From assembly GCA_026416655.1 (NCBI GenBank), contig JAOAES010000175.1, forward strand, positions 1 through 14,624: a DNA stretch of 14,624 nucleotides. The letters run 5' to 3'. Under the pieces are notes generated by a model that was not told where the DNA came from, ran no database searches, and saw only the letters and a list, made by a program, of their open reading frames with translations. This stretch comes from Fimbriimonadales bacterium (lineage in GTDB: Bacteria; Armatimonadota; Fimbriimonadia; Fimbriimonadales; GBS-DC). Positions 1 to 7,775 of this stretch are shown one piece after another. Position numbers and translations under genes: made by a program. The first letter of the stretch is position 1, and every line of letters starts with the position of its first letter.

Positions 1-2
1 TT

Positions 3-1160
3 GCCGAGGGCGAGCTGACGCAGGAGCAGTATGAGCAGATGCAGGCGGAGATAGTGAAAGAAGTGGACGCGATTTATCAGGAGGTGGAGCGCGTGCCGCT
101 GCCTGACCCCGCGCGTGTGTTGGATCACCTGTACGGCGAGCCGACCACCGCCTACAAGCCCCTGCCGCTGGAGGTGGAGAGCGAGCCGACCACGATGGTC
201 GCCGCGTTCAACCGCACGTTCCACGCCGCGATGGAGACCTTCGACAATATCGTCGTGTTCGGCGAGGATATCGAGGACCCCAAAGGGGGCGTGTTCGGCT
301 TCACGAAGGGGCTAAGCACGAAGTATCCAGAGCGCGTGCGCAACTCGCCTTTGGCGGAAGCGACGATTGTGGGCACGGCGGTCGGGCTGGCGGCGATGGG
401 CTACCGCCCCGTGTTCGAGATTCAGTTCATCGACTTCATCACGCCGGGCTTCCACCAGCTGGTGTCGCAGATTGCTACCCTGCGCTGGCGCAGCAAGGGC
501 GAGTGGAAGTGCCCGCTGGTGATTTACTCGCCCTACGGCGCGTACCTGCCCGCAGGGGGCATGTGGCACAGCCAGAGCAACGACGGCTGGTGGGCGCACA
601 CGCCCGGACTGCGAATCGCCATCCCCAGCACGCCTGAAGATATCGCAGGGCTGTTCTGGGCGGCGATTCAGGACGACGACCCGACGCTGTTTCTGATTCC
701 CAAGCACATCTTCCGCGTGCGTCAGCCTGTGGAGGCGTACCGCGCCATCCCGTTCGGCAAGGCGGCGATACGGCGCGAAGGCTCCGATGTCACCGTTGTC
801 GCATGGGGCAACACGCTGGAGCTGGCGTTCCAGGCGGCGGAGCATTTCGCGCAGCAGGGCGTCTCGTTGGAGATTATCGACCCGCGCACGCTGGTTCCCT
901 GCGACTGGGAGACGATTGAACAGTCGCTCGCCAAAACGGGCAGGCTGGTGGTGATTCACGAGGACAACCGCACCTGCGGCTTCGGACAGGCGATTATCAC
1001 GGAGATGACCAGCGTTCCAGAGCGGTTCAACCTGCTGCTTGCGCCGCCGCAGCTGGTCGCCCGCTACGATGTGCATATCCCGTTCTGCCCGGAACTGGAG
1101 TATGCGGTGTTGCCCGACCTACCGCGCGTGATTCAGGCGATTCAGACCACTCTGGACTGA
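3..1160 (+). CDS. 2-oxoacid dehydrogenase E1, beta half of an apparent alpha-beta fusion (5' partial)
   Basis: Thiamine-diphosphate-dependent E1 enzymes of the pyruvate or branched-chain 2-oxoacid dehydrogenase complexes decarboxylate a 2-oxoacid and pass the acyl group to lipoyl-E2. The frame is open to the left edge and the gene starts outside the window. About the first 55 visible residues (AEGELTQEQYEQ, then a Glu-rich helix and PLPDPARVLDHLY) resemble the C-terminal tail of an E1 alpha subunit. They run without a stop into a full E1 beta domain, so a single-chain alpha-beta protein is likely. Beta-domain signatures are the VVFGEDIEDPKGGVFG segment with the cofactor-contacting Glu, PLAEATIVGTAVGLA, FEIQFIDF, and HSQSNDGWWAHTPGL with the conserved His. 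The transketolase C-terminal part follows (EIIDPRTLVPCDWETI, IHEDNRTCGFGQAI) and ends VHIPFCPELEYAVLP. The stop overlaps the next start as TGATG. Whether the substrate is pyruvate or a branched-chain oxoacid cannot be told. Confidence 0.9.
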   Translation, partial: AEGELTQEQYEQMQAEIVKEVDAIYQEVERVPLPDPARVLDHLYGEPTTAYKPLPLEVESEPTTMVAAFNRTFHAAMETFDNIVVFGEDIEDPKGGVFGFTKGLSTKYPERVRNSPLAEATIVGTAVGLAAMGYRPVFEIQFIDFITPGFHQLVSQIATLRWRSKGEWKCPLVIYSPYGAYLPAGGMWHSQSNDGWWAHTPGLRIAIPSTPEDIAGLFWAAIQDDDPTLFLIPKHIFRVRQPVEAYRAIPFGKAAIRREGSDVTVVAWGNTLELAFQAAEHFAQQGVSLEIIDPRTLVPCDWETIEQSLAKTGRLVVIHEDNRTCGFGQAIITEMTSVPERFNLLLAPPQLVARYDVHIPFCPELEYAVLPDLPRVIQAIQTTLD

Positions 1161-2449
1161 TGCGTAAGTGGGCGATGGGCTGCGGCGCGTTGCTGCTGGT
1201 GGGGATTCTAATCGGCGCGGGCGTGCTGGCATGGTTGCTGCGCCCGCCCGATATCCAACTACCGCCGCGCCAGTACCCCCGCCAGAACGCCTACGAGCAG
1301 TATCGCAAGATGGGCGAGGCGATGTGGCGACGGTTCGACAGGGACGAGCGGCTCAGGCACGTGGAAACCGCGCTGCTGGAAGGCGAGGCTGTCTCCGCCG
1401 CCGATCGCGCCTACTATCTGGAACGGCTCACACCCTACCTGCGCCAGTACGCGCCGCTGACCCAGCAGCCCAGTATGGCTGTGATGGAGTACGACGCCAA
1501 CTGGCAGTTTCCTGAGCTGGCGCAACTGCGCCGCATCGCCCGCGCGGAGGCGTACCTGATGCGCCAAGACCTGAAAGCGAAACGCTATCGCGCCGCCGTA
1601 GAACGCGCCCAGCGGCTGATGCGCCTTGCCGACCAGGTGCGCAACGGCGGCGCGTTGATTCAGTATCTGGTAGGCATATCCATCAACATGATTGCGCTGC
1701 GTCCGCTGCGCGAGGAGCTGCCCCGTATTCAAGACCGCGCCGCGCTGGAGGCTATCGTGAACCTTGCACGCGAGTATGAGAAACGGCGCGTGCCCATCTG
1801 GCAGTGCATGCAGCACGAATACTACATCGGGCTGAGCGTCTATCGCGACTTCGATCAGGGGCGCACAGAGTCGATAGAGAAAGCCTCCGGCGGCGCAGAT
1901 ACGCCCCGCCACGCGCTCCTGCGGCGCATCATGGTCAATCGCGCACTGCCCGAATACAAGCGCATCATGACGCGCACGATTGAGGAGTTGAAACTGCCCT
2001 TCGCCGAGCGTCCTGAGCGCACTGCAGAGTCGATCGAGAAAGAGCTTCGCCACACGCTGAACCATCTGCTTGTGCCTGTGTACGCAGAGGTCAGCCTCAA
2101 GGAGATAGAAGAAGTCGCGCAAGCGCGTCTGCTGGGCGTTGCCGCCGCCGTGCGCCTGCATAAACTGCGCACGGGCAAGTATCCCGCCACTTTGGAGACG
2201 CTGAAGCTCGGGGAGATGACGACCGACCCGTTTTCAGGCAAGCCGTTCGTGTATAAAACCGACCCGCGCGTTGGCTTTCTGCTCTACTCGGTCAGTCGCA
2301 ACCGTGTGGACGACGGCGGCGCGGCGACCTACTTAGGCGTACCGCAGGATCGGGGCGACCTTTCGCCTGTGGCGGTTCCCGTGCCCGCGAATCTGCGGGG
2401 CGCGAAGCTCGAGGAACGCCCGCTGATTGCGCCGATATGGATGCGTTAA
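1160..2449 (+). CDS. Membrane-anchored protein with pseudopilin-like C-terminal motif, function unknown
   Basis: 429 residues. A hydrophobic segment at about residues 7-27 (signal anchor or uncleaved signal) follows a short positive start, so the bulk should lie outside the membrane. Residues 40-320 are mostly charged and predicted helical, with no catalytic motif I recognise. Residues 327-385 contain AAAVRLHKLRTGKYPATLETL, then TDPFSGKPFVYK and GFLLYSVSRNRVDDGG. This arrangement is common at the C-terminus of hypothetical proteins in planctomycete- and armatimonadete-like genomes and recalls the periplasmic domain of GspG-type pseudopilins. The start ATG shares its A with the upstream TGA and there is no convincing Shine-Dalgarno sequence, so translation is probably coupled to the E1 gene. 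A functional link to 2-oxoacid dehydrogenase is not obvious. The gene converges on dnaB, with 55 bp between the stops. Confidence 0.8.
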   Translation: MRKWAMGCGALLLVGILIGAGVLAWLLRPPDIQLPPRQYPRQNAYEQYRKMGEAMWRRFDRDERLRHVETALLEGEAVSAADRAYYLERLTPYLRQYAPLTQQPSMAVMEYDANWQFPELAQLRRIARAEAYLMRQDLKAKRYRAAVERAQRLMRLADQVRNGGALIQYLVGISINMIALRPLREELPRIQDRAALEAIVNLAREYEKRRVPIWQCMQHEYYIGLSVYRDFDQGRTESIEKASGGADTPRHALLRRIMVNRALPEYKRIMTRTIEELKLPFAERPERTAESIEKELRHTLNHLLVPVYAEVSLKEIEEVAQARLLGVAAAVRLHKLRTGKYPATLETLKLGEMTTDPFSGKPFVYKTDPRVGFLLYSVSRNRVDDGGAATYLGVPQDRGDLSPVAVPVPANLRGAKLEERPLIAPIWMR

Positions 2450-2504
2450 CCACCCCTTAACAGCCCTGCCTGGATTCCCCGTGCTTGACGCTCGTTGGCT
2501 TCCT

Positions 2505-3908
2505 TCAGTACACGCCTGCGTGTTCGCGTTCGATGCCCACAAAGCGCGAATAGTCGGGCTGGAAGGCTAAATTCACTTTGCCCGTTGGTCCGTTGCGCTG
2601 CTTGGCGACGATAATCTCTACCTCCTCCTGCCGTACATAGCCGGGGGGCGGGTCGACGAGGGGGGCTTCCCGGTCGCCGTAGTATTCCTCTCGGTGGATG
2701 AACAGAACCACATCGGCTTCCGCCTCGATGGAGCCGCTGTCGCGCAGGTCGGAGAGCATAGGGCGCTTGTTTTCACGTCGCTCGACCGAACGCGAGAGCT
2801 GGGAAAGCACCAGCACGGGCACATGAAACTCGCGGGCAATCTGCTTGAGCGCGCGGGCGATTTCCCCAATCTCCTGATTGCGGTTCTCCACCCGCCGGTT
2901 CGAGGAACGCATCAACTGCAGGTAGTCCACCACAATCAGCCCCAGTTCGCGATTGTTGAGTTCCGCCTTGAGACGACGGCATTTGGCGCGCATCTCCACA
3001 GGGGAGAGGCTGCTCGTGTCGTCGATATAGATGGGCGCGTTGAACAGGCGTGAGGCGGCGTCGTGCAGTTTCGCCCACTCGTCCATGTTCAGCTGGAGAC
3101 GGCGCAGACGCTGCGCACTGACCGCAGCCTGCGAGCAGAGCATTCGCTGCACGAGCTGCTCCGCAGCCATTTCCAGACTGAAAATGGCAACGGGCTTGTT
3201 CGAGCGGATGGCGACATGCTCGGCGATATTGACGGCGAGCGAGGTCTTCCCCACGCTGGGGCGCGCCGCCAGAATAATCAATTCCGACGGCTGGAGACCC
3301 GACAACACCCGGTCAAGGTCGCGAAACCCTGTGGGAATGCCCAGCAGGTATTCGCCGCCTGGATGCTCCATCATCATCTGCGCCCGCTCCTCGAACTGCT
3401 CCATGACCTCAAGCACGAGGTGATTCACCCTCGCAAACTCGCGCCCGATTTGCCTTTCTGCGACCTGGTAGACGGCTTGCTCCGCCCGATCCAGGATTTG
3501 CTGGAGTTCCAGCTCAGGCTCCTCCACCAGCTGGATAATCTCGTGGGCGGCGCGCAGCAGACGACGCAAGATGGCTTTCTCCTGGACTATCCGAGCGTAA
3601 TATTCTGCGTTGGCGGCAGTCGGTACGCTCTCAACAATCGCGACCAGCGCAGGCAGCCCCCCAACCTCCTCCAGCTGATTGCGCCGCCGCAACTCTTCCT
3701 GAACCGTAAGCAGATCGACCGCGATATGGCGGTCATGGAGTGAGCAGATTACCTCATAAAGAATGCGATGCGCCGGATGATAGAAATCCTCCACTTGAAG
3801 CAGTTCGATAACTTTTCCGAGCGCGTCCGAGTCCAGCATCGTCGAACCCAGCACGCTCATCTCCGCCTCGGTGCTATGTGGCTGCAGAATGCCTGTGCGC
3901 TGATTCAT
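2505..3908 (-). CDS. dnaB: Replicative DNA helicase DnaB
   Basis: 467 residues, close to the E. coli length of 471. DnaB is the hexameric 5'-3' helicase that unwinds DNA ahead of the replisome and recruits primase. The N-terminal collar domain is visible from PHSTEAEMSVLGSTMLD to about residue 150. The RecA-like ATPase domain begins near LGIPTGFRDLDRVLSGLQPSEL. Its Walker A is ARPSVGKTS (K221, T222), Walker B is LIVVDYLQLM (D328), the DNA-binding and sensor segment is LSQLSRSVERR (368-378), and SDLRDSGSIEAEADVVLFIHRE follows. There is no intein. ATG at 3908 gives the family-standard N-terminus. The gene is divergent from trmD, and its extended -10 predicts a leader of only about 10 nt (GGGGAATCCC) containing a short GGGGA. 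No replication gene adjoins it. Confidence 0.97.
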   Translation of the reverse strand: MNQRTGILQPHSTEAEMSVLGSTMLDSDALGKVIELLQVEDFYHPAHRILYEVICSLHDRHIAVDLLTVQEELRRRNQLEEVGGLPALVAIVESVPTAANAEYYARIVQEKAILRRLLRAAHEIIQLVEEPELELQQILDRAEQAVYQVAERQIGREFARVNHLVLEVMEQFEERAQMMMEHPGGEYLLGIPTGFRDLDRVLSGLQPSELIILAARPSVGKTSLAVNIAEHVAIRSNKPVAIFSLEMAAEQLVQRMLCSQAAVSAQRLRRLQLNMDEWAKLHDAASRLFNAPIYIDDTSSLSPVEMRAKCRRLKAELNNRELGLIVVDYLQLMRSSNRRVENRNQEIGEIARALKQIAREFHVPVLVLSQLSRSVERRENKRPMLSDLRDSGSIEAEADVVLFIHREEYYGDREAPLVDPPPGYVRQEEVEIIVAKQRNGPTGKVNLAFQPDYSRFVGIEREHAGVY

Positions 3909-3924
3909 GGGATTCCCCTCTCTA

Positions 3925-3933
3925 ATTGTAGCA
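3925..3933 (-). promoter_or_regulatory. Predicted extended -10 promoter of dnaB
   Basis: Read on the minus strand this is TGCTACAAT, a full TGn extended -10 followed by a near-consensus hexamer. Transcription would start near 3918, about 10 nt before the dnaB ATG. No -35 match is seen at the expected distance, which falls inside the first codons of trmD. Confidence 0.55.
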
Positions 3934-3937
3934 TGGG

Positions 3938-3943
3938 TATAAT
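3938..3943 (+). promoter_or_regulatory. Predicted -10 element of trmD, apparently leaderless
   Basis: Perfect TATAAT preceded by GGG. Exactly 6 nt separate it from the GTG start at 3950, so transcription is expected to begin at or beside the first base of the start codon. No Shine-Dalgarno sequence is present before the start. It lies only 7 bp from the opposed dnaB -10 hexamer. Confidence 0.6.
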
Positions 3944-3949
3944 CGCCGT

Positions 3950-4705
3950 GTGTTGCGTATCGATGTGATTACCCTGTTCCCGGAGGTGATTGAGGCGGGC
4001 GTTAGCTACAGCATCGTGGGGCGCGCTCGGGAATGGAGTCTGGCGCAGATACGCGCCATCCCGCTACGCGACTATGCTGAGGGGAAGCACCGGAAGACCG
4101 ACGACGAACCCTACGGCGGCGGTGCTGGGCTGGTGATGAAGCCGGAGCCGATATTTAAGGCGGTGGAGTCCTGTCTCTGTTCCGCGCCAGCAACCTCGAG
4201 CCGCCCTCCCCGCATCATCCTGCTCGAACCGCAGGGCAGGCTCTACACGCAGGCGATGGCGCAAGAACTGTCGGAGCAGGAGCACCTGATTCTGATTTGC
4301 GGGCACTATGAGGGCGTGGATGCCCGCGTGCGCGAGTATCTGGCAACTGACGTGATTAGCATCGGCGATTATGTTTTGACGGGGGGCGAGTTGCCTGCAC
4401 TGATTCTTATCGACTCGGTGGTGCGTTTGCTACCCGGAGCCATTCACTCGCCCGAATCGCTGGGGCAGGATTCCTATGCGGACGGATTGCTGGGCTATCC
4501 TCAGTACACACGCCCTGCCGAGTTTCGCGGCATGCGCGTGCCCAGTGTGTTGCTCTCGGGCAATCACGGCGCAATCGCGCGCTGGAGGCGCAAGGAGCAG
4601 CTACGCCTTACGCGCACCTTGCGACCCGACCTGTTCGCGAAAGCTTGCCTGACGCAAGCAGACATCCAGCTCCTGAGCGAGTTGGAATCTCCAGAAGAAG
4701 CATAG
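3950..4705 (+). CDS. trmD: tRNA (guanine-N1-)-methyltransferase TrmD
   Basis: 251 residues (E. coli 255). TrmD transfers a methyl group from S-adenosylmethionine to N1 of G37, next to the anticodon, preventing +1 frameshifts. The N-terminus LRIDVITLFPEVI is typical. Hallmarks are DDEPYGGGAGLVMKPEPIF (51-69), then the trefoil-knot SAM site made of LLEPQGR (91-97), ICGHYEG (116-122) and SIGDYVLTGGELPALILIDSV (from 137). D155 in LILIDS matches the catalytic aspartate of the family. The C-terminal domain has PQYTRPAEFRGMRVPSVLLSGNH and then a basic helix. The start could be GTG at 3950 or TTG at 3953; GTG is preferred because it coincides with the predicted transcription start. The usual rpsP-rimM-trmD-rplS neighbours are absent. 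Confidence 0.96.
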   Translation: MLRIDVITLFPEVIEAGVSYSIVGRAREWSLAQIRAIPLRDYAEGKHRKTDDEPYGGGAGLVMKPEPIFKAVESCLCSAPATSSRPPRIILLEPQGRLYTQAMAQELSEQEHLILICGHYEGVDARVREYLATDVISIGDYVLTGGELPALILIDSVVRLLPGAIHSPESLGQDSYADGLLGYPQYTRPAEFRGMRVPSVLLSGNHGAIARWRRKEQLRLTRTLRPDLFAKACLTQADIQLLSELESPEEA

Positions 4706-4726
4706 CGTCGCTCCGACGAGGCGGAG

Positions 4727-5248
4727 TTGTTAGCGGATCCTGAACCTGCGGCGCTGATACTGGTAGCGTTCAAACGCGCAGCACAGACCAAGCGCAAGGC
4801 GCAACTGCGTTTGCAAGCGCGGATGGAGCTGTTGCGCCTGACGGTCGAGAGAGGTTATACTGAGGAACAAACCTCTAATCTACTGGGGCTTTTGGAGTGG
4901 ATTATGGATCTGCCGAAACTGCTGGGACACGAGTACGAACGCGCGCTTGAAGAATATAAGCGCGAGACGGGGGTCAAAATTGTTCCCCGCATCGTGGAGA
5001 TGAGCCTGCGCGAGGGCATCGATCAGGGTCTGCAGCAGGGTCTACAACTCAACATAGTATCTATCCGTTTCGGACACGTGCCTAAAGACATCGTTGAGAG
5101 CATTCGCCAGATACACGATGCCGATCGGTTGCTTGCGCTCCAGGCAGCCGCGCTAAAATGCGAAACCCTCGCTGCGTTTCGGGAGCAACTTTTGGACGCG
5201 CTGGAGCAGGAGAAGCAACAAAACACCGCCAGCAACGGGCAGTCGTAA
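4727..5248 (+). pseudogene. N-terminally truncated Rpn/YhgA-type (PD-(D/E)XK transposase-associated) protein
   Basis: About 173 residues from a TTG. The layout matches the C-terminal half of a family of about 300 residues annotated as Rpn-family recombination-promoting nuclease or putative transposase. It starts inside a DPEPAALILVAFKRAAQTKRK segment, followed by RLTVERGYTEEQTSNLLGLLEWIMDLP, an IVPRIVEMSLREG helix and a G-x3-G-x3-G repeat (G97, G101, G105). A helical tail with RFGHV and DADRLLALQ follows. The N-terminal PD-(D/E)XK nuclease domain is missing, because TrmD ends immediately upstream. The frame is the same as trmD, separated by one TAG and 21 bases, and a GAGGCGGAG just before the TTG could act as a weak ribosome site. 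It may be a decayed remnant or a still-translated short protein; the reading frame itself is intact. Its stop lies 2 bp from the stop of the convergent next gene. Confidence 0.5.
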
Positions 5249-5250
5249 CG

Positions 5251-6093
5251 CTACCGCTGCGCCCACCGGTTCAGCGGCTTCAACCGTGCCACCCGTGCGT
5301 CGTACTCCGCGCTGTCCTCATAGACCACCAGCAGGTTTGTGAGCTTGCGCCTCGGCAGCACCTTCACCTGACGGCGGTAGTAGAGGCAGCTGGAGCCGCC
5401 CCCATCTAACGCAATCGCGTCGGTCGCGCCCAACCCGCGCATAATCCACGCCAGCCGACGCAGCGACACAGGCTGCTCCACCACCGCCATTAGCAGTTTA
5501 TTCTCTTGTGTGACGCCGACGGCAACGCGCTTGCCAAGAGCATACACGCGCTTATCGCGAAAGCCCTCGTCATGGGGATAGAGCCAGACCTGCCCGTTCA
5601 GCAACAGGCGCGGGCCCGCCCCCAGCACCAATCGGTAATCGCTCCAGTTGTGCTGGCGGTGCAGCTTCTGGCGAATAAAGCGCACCTGATTGTCGTAGGT
5701 AACGCAGAGCGCGGTTCCCACACCCCCGAAATGCACGCGCTCGCCCTCAATCACGATGTCGCCCACAGGCAACTTGCTCGCCGTGCTAAAGTAAGTACCT
5801 GTAATCGCCGCGGTGGGACGCGAGCGCGCCAGCAACTCCCAAATAGACTCCGCTCTACCCAGCCGGCGCGCCGTGACAACGCTTACCCGCACATACGGGT
5901 TGTTCAAGTCAGCGACCACATAGCGCACCGAAATACCCCCCACCTTACGATACATCAGCCTGACCGAATCGTGCGAAGTATTTTTCGGCTTTGATGGGGC
6001 AGCAGCATGCGCCGACAGCAAGCTCGGCTCTTGCCAGCAACCCTGATAGAGCAACGAACCCAATAAGCAAAGCAGGAGTATCCCCAGTCGCAC
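5251..6093 (-). CDS. Secreted phosphodiester glycosidase-like protein (NAGPA/DUF2233 family)
   Basis: 280 residues. The family includes the enzyme that removes N-acetylglucosamine from phosphodiester-linked glycans; bacterial members are exported and probably act on cell-surface glycans, but the substrate is unknown. The N-terminus has a hydrophobic stretch (residues 3-18) and a possible signal peptidase I site at AHA-A (28-31). The Cys in YQGC (19) is a poor lipobox because Q and Y precede it. Family motifs are AAITGTYF (95-102, where many relatives have Asn for T98), LGAGPRLLLNGQ (157-168), KRVAVGVTQENKLLMAVVE (188-206) and LGATDAIALDGGGSSCLYY (221-239) with D230 in the glycine-rich site. 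GTG at 6093 is chosen because AGGTAGGTGA sits about 6 nt upstream and the signal peptide begins there. It converges on the Rpn-like remnant and diverges from the ubiD-family gene. Confidence 0.87.
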   Translation of the reverse strand: MRLGILLLCLLGSLLYQGCWQEPSLLSAHAAAPSKPKNTSHDSVRLMYRKVGGISVRYVVADLNNPYVRVSVVTARRLGRAESIWELLARSRPTAAITGTYFSTASKLPVGDIVIEGERVHFGGVGTALCVTYDNQVRFIRQKLHRQHNWSDYRLVLGAGPRLLLNGQVWLYPHDEGFRDKRVYALGKRVAVGVTQENKLLMAVVEQPVSLRRLAWIMRGLGATDAIALDGGGSSCLYYRRQVKVLPRRKLTNLLVVYEDSAEYDARVARLKPLNRWAQR

Positions 6094-6212
6094 CTGATTT
6101 CACCTACCTGTTAGACAGCCCAGAGCGCTGGATGGTTGCAGCGTTCCTACTTTTATATACGCAAGATGGAAGGATTTCCTGCCTGCCAAATCTGCGAGTT
6201 TGACCCATCAGG

Positions 6213-6218
6213 TATACT
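6213..6218 (+). promoter_or_regulatory. Predicted -10 of the ubiD-family gene
   Basis: TATACT preceded by ATCAGG and followed by CTG, matching the shared element described in the findings. The start of transcription would be near 6225, leaving about a 40-nt leader with GGAGG at 6253-6257. The TTGACC at 6200-6205 is only 7 nt upstream and too close to be its -35. The 6094-6264 gap otherwise shows only a TATATA at 6154-6159, which could serve the minus-strand gene. Confidence 0.5.
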
Positions 6219-6264
6219 CTGAGCGTATCGCTACTTCGTTTCTACGCGCTATGGAGGCAACCGT

Positions 6265-7743
6265 ATGGCATACCGTGATTTTCAAGAGTTCCTGCTGCGT
6301 CTTGAGCAAGAGAACGAACTCAAGCGCATCCACTATCCGTTAGACCCTCATCTGGAGATTACCGAAGTCGCCGACCGCGTAATGAAGTCGGGCGGACCCG
6401 CCTTATTGATTGAGCGTCCCAAAGGCTACGATATCCCCGTCGCCATCAACACGATGGGATCAAAGCGTCGCATGAGCCTCGCGCTCGGCGTGGACGATTA
6501 CGAGACCATCGCCCACGAGATCGAGGCGTTGACTAAGCCCGAACTGCCCCAGATGGAAGGCGGCTTGCTGGGCAAGCTGCGCGCCTTGCCTGAAGTGATG
6601 CCCCAGCTGAGCAGGCTCTTTCAAGTCGCGCGCAGCGTCCCCCCAACCACCGTTAAGGAAGGCATTTCACAAGAAGTCGTCAAAACGGGCGACCAGGTAG
6701 ATCTGTTTGAGTTCCCCATCTTACACTGCTGGCCCCAAGACGGCGGACGCTACATCACGCTGCCCCTCGTGTTCACCCACGACCCGAACACCGGCAAGCG
6801 GAATGTCGGCAGGTATCGGATTCAGGGGCTGGACACGCGCACGACGGGCATGGACTGGCAGATTCACAAAGTCGGGGCGGAGCATTATCAGCACGCCGAA
6901 AAACAGGGCGAGCCGATACAGGTCGCCGTCGTGCTGGGCGATGACCCCGCGCTCACGTTCTCGGCGATTGCGCCGCTGCCTCCTGCCATCGACGAGCTGA
7001 TGTTCGCTGGGTTCTTGCGCAAAAAGCCTGTGGAGTTAGTGCCCGCCAAAACCGTCGATATCAAGGTGCCTGCCAACGCCGAGATTGTTATCGAGGGCTA
7101 CATCAATCCGGGCGAGCGGTGTTTGGAAGGTCCATTCGGCGACCACACGGGCTACTACAGCCTCGCCGATTACTATCCCGTGTTCCATGTGACGGCGATT
7201 ACGCACCGCGCCAAGCCCGTCTATCCTGCCACGATTGTGGGCATCCCGCCGATGGAAGACGGCTGGATGGGCAAGGCGGTGGAGCGGCTCTTTCTGCCGC
7301 TGGTGCGCCTGACCGTGCCCGAAATTGTGGATATGAACCTGCCGGTGGAGGGCGTGTTCCACAACTTCTGCTTCGTGAGCATTCGCAAACGCTATCCCGG
7401 ACACGCTTTCAAGGTGATGAACGCCATCTGGGGCTTGGGACAGCTGATGTTCAGCAAGTTCATCGTGGTGTTCGATGCCGATGTGAATGTGCATGACCTC
7501 GGCGAGGTTATCTGGCGGTGGGGCGCGAATGTGGATCCCGAGCGCGACACGCTGATTGTCAAAGGTCCTGTCGATGTGCTGGATCACGCCAGCCCGCATG
7601 TAGGCTACGGGAGCAAAATCGGCTTCGACGCGACCACCAAGTGGAAAGAGGAGGGCTTCGCGCGCGAGTGGCCCGATGTGATTCGGATGTCGCCCGAAGT
7701 AAAGGCGAAAATCGACGCCATCTGGGAACAACTGGGGCTGTAG
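6265..7743 (+). CDS. ubiD: UbiD-family (prenylated-FMN-dependent) decarboxylase
   Basis: 492 residues (E. coli UbiD 497). UbiD enzymes use prenylated FMN made by UbiX to remove or add carboxyl groups on aromatic or unsaturated acids. In quinone pathways they decarboxylate polyprenyl-4-hydroxybenzoate or a menaquinone precursor. The N-terminus is typical (YRDFQEFLLRLEQENEL, then ALLIERPKGYDIPVA). Cofactor and metal-site residues appear in RNVGRYRIQ (R183), SAIAPLPP, AEIVIEGYI (E273, E277) and LEGPFGDHTGYY (E288, D293, H294), followed by VGIPPMEDGWMGKAVERLFLPL. GGAGG lies 7 nt before the ATG. No ubiX or other quinone gene is in the window, so ubiquinone, menaquinone and aromatic-acid roles remain open. 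The symbol is given at family level. Confidence 0.92.
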   Translation: MAYRDFQEFLLRLEQENELKRIHYPLDPHLEITEVADRVMKSGGPALLIERPKGYDIPVAINTMGSKRRMSLALGVDDYETIAHEIEALTKPELPQMEGGLLGKLRALPEVMPQLSRLFQVARSVPPTTVKEGISQEVVKTGDQVDLFEFPILHCWPQDGGRYITLPLVFTHDPNTGKRNVGRYRIQGLDTRTTGMDWQIHKVGAEHYQHAEKQGEPIQVAVVLGDDPALTFSAIAPLPPAIDELMFAGFLRKKPVELVPAKTVDIKVPANAEIVIEGYINPGERCLEGPFGDHTGYYSLADYYPVFHVTAITHRAKPVYPATIVGIPPMEDGWMGKAVERLFLPLVRLTVPEIVDMNLPVEGVFHNFCFVSIRKRYPGHAFKVMNAIWGLGQLMFSKFIVVFDADVNVHDLGEVIWRWGANVDPERDTLIVKGPVDVLDHASPHVGYGSKIGFDATTKWKEEGFAREWPDVIRMSPEVKAKIDAIWEQLGL

Positions 7744-7775
7744 ACGCCGAATCCCGTATTCCGTTCAGTGCAGAG

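Noticed and set aside
312..1076. A 254-codon minus-strand open frame inside the E1 gene, and a similar one at 7036-7731 inside the ubiD-family gene
   Set aside because: Composition is typical of a complementary-strand shadow, no ribosome site or motif is present, and the plus-strand genes are unmistakable.
2450..2504. Terminator between the convergent pseudopilin-like gene and dnaB
   Set aside because: Only a 5-bp GTTAA/TTAAC match is present, with no GC-rich stem or T-run on either strand.
4711..4726. Small hairpin CTCCG/CGGAG after trmD as a terminator
   Set aside because: The 5-bp stem is weak and no T-run follows.
4856..4861. TATACT inside the Rpn-like remnant as a promoter
   Set aside because: It lacks the GG and CTS flanks seen at the other sites and has no gene start shortly downstream.
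6200..6205. TTGACC as a -35 box for the ubiD-family promoter
   Set aside because: Only 7 nt separate it from TATACT, far from the usual 16-18.
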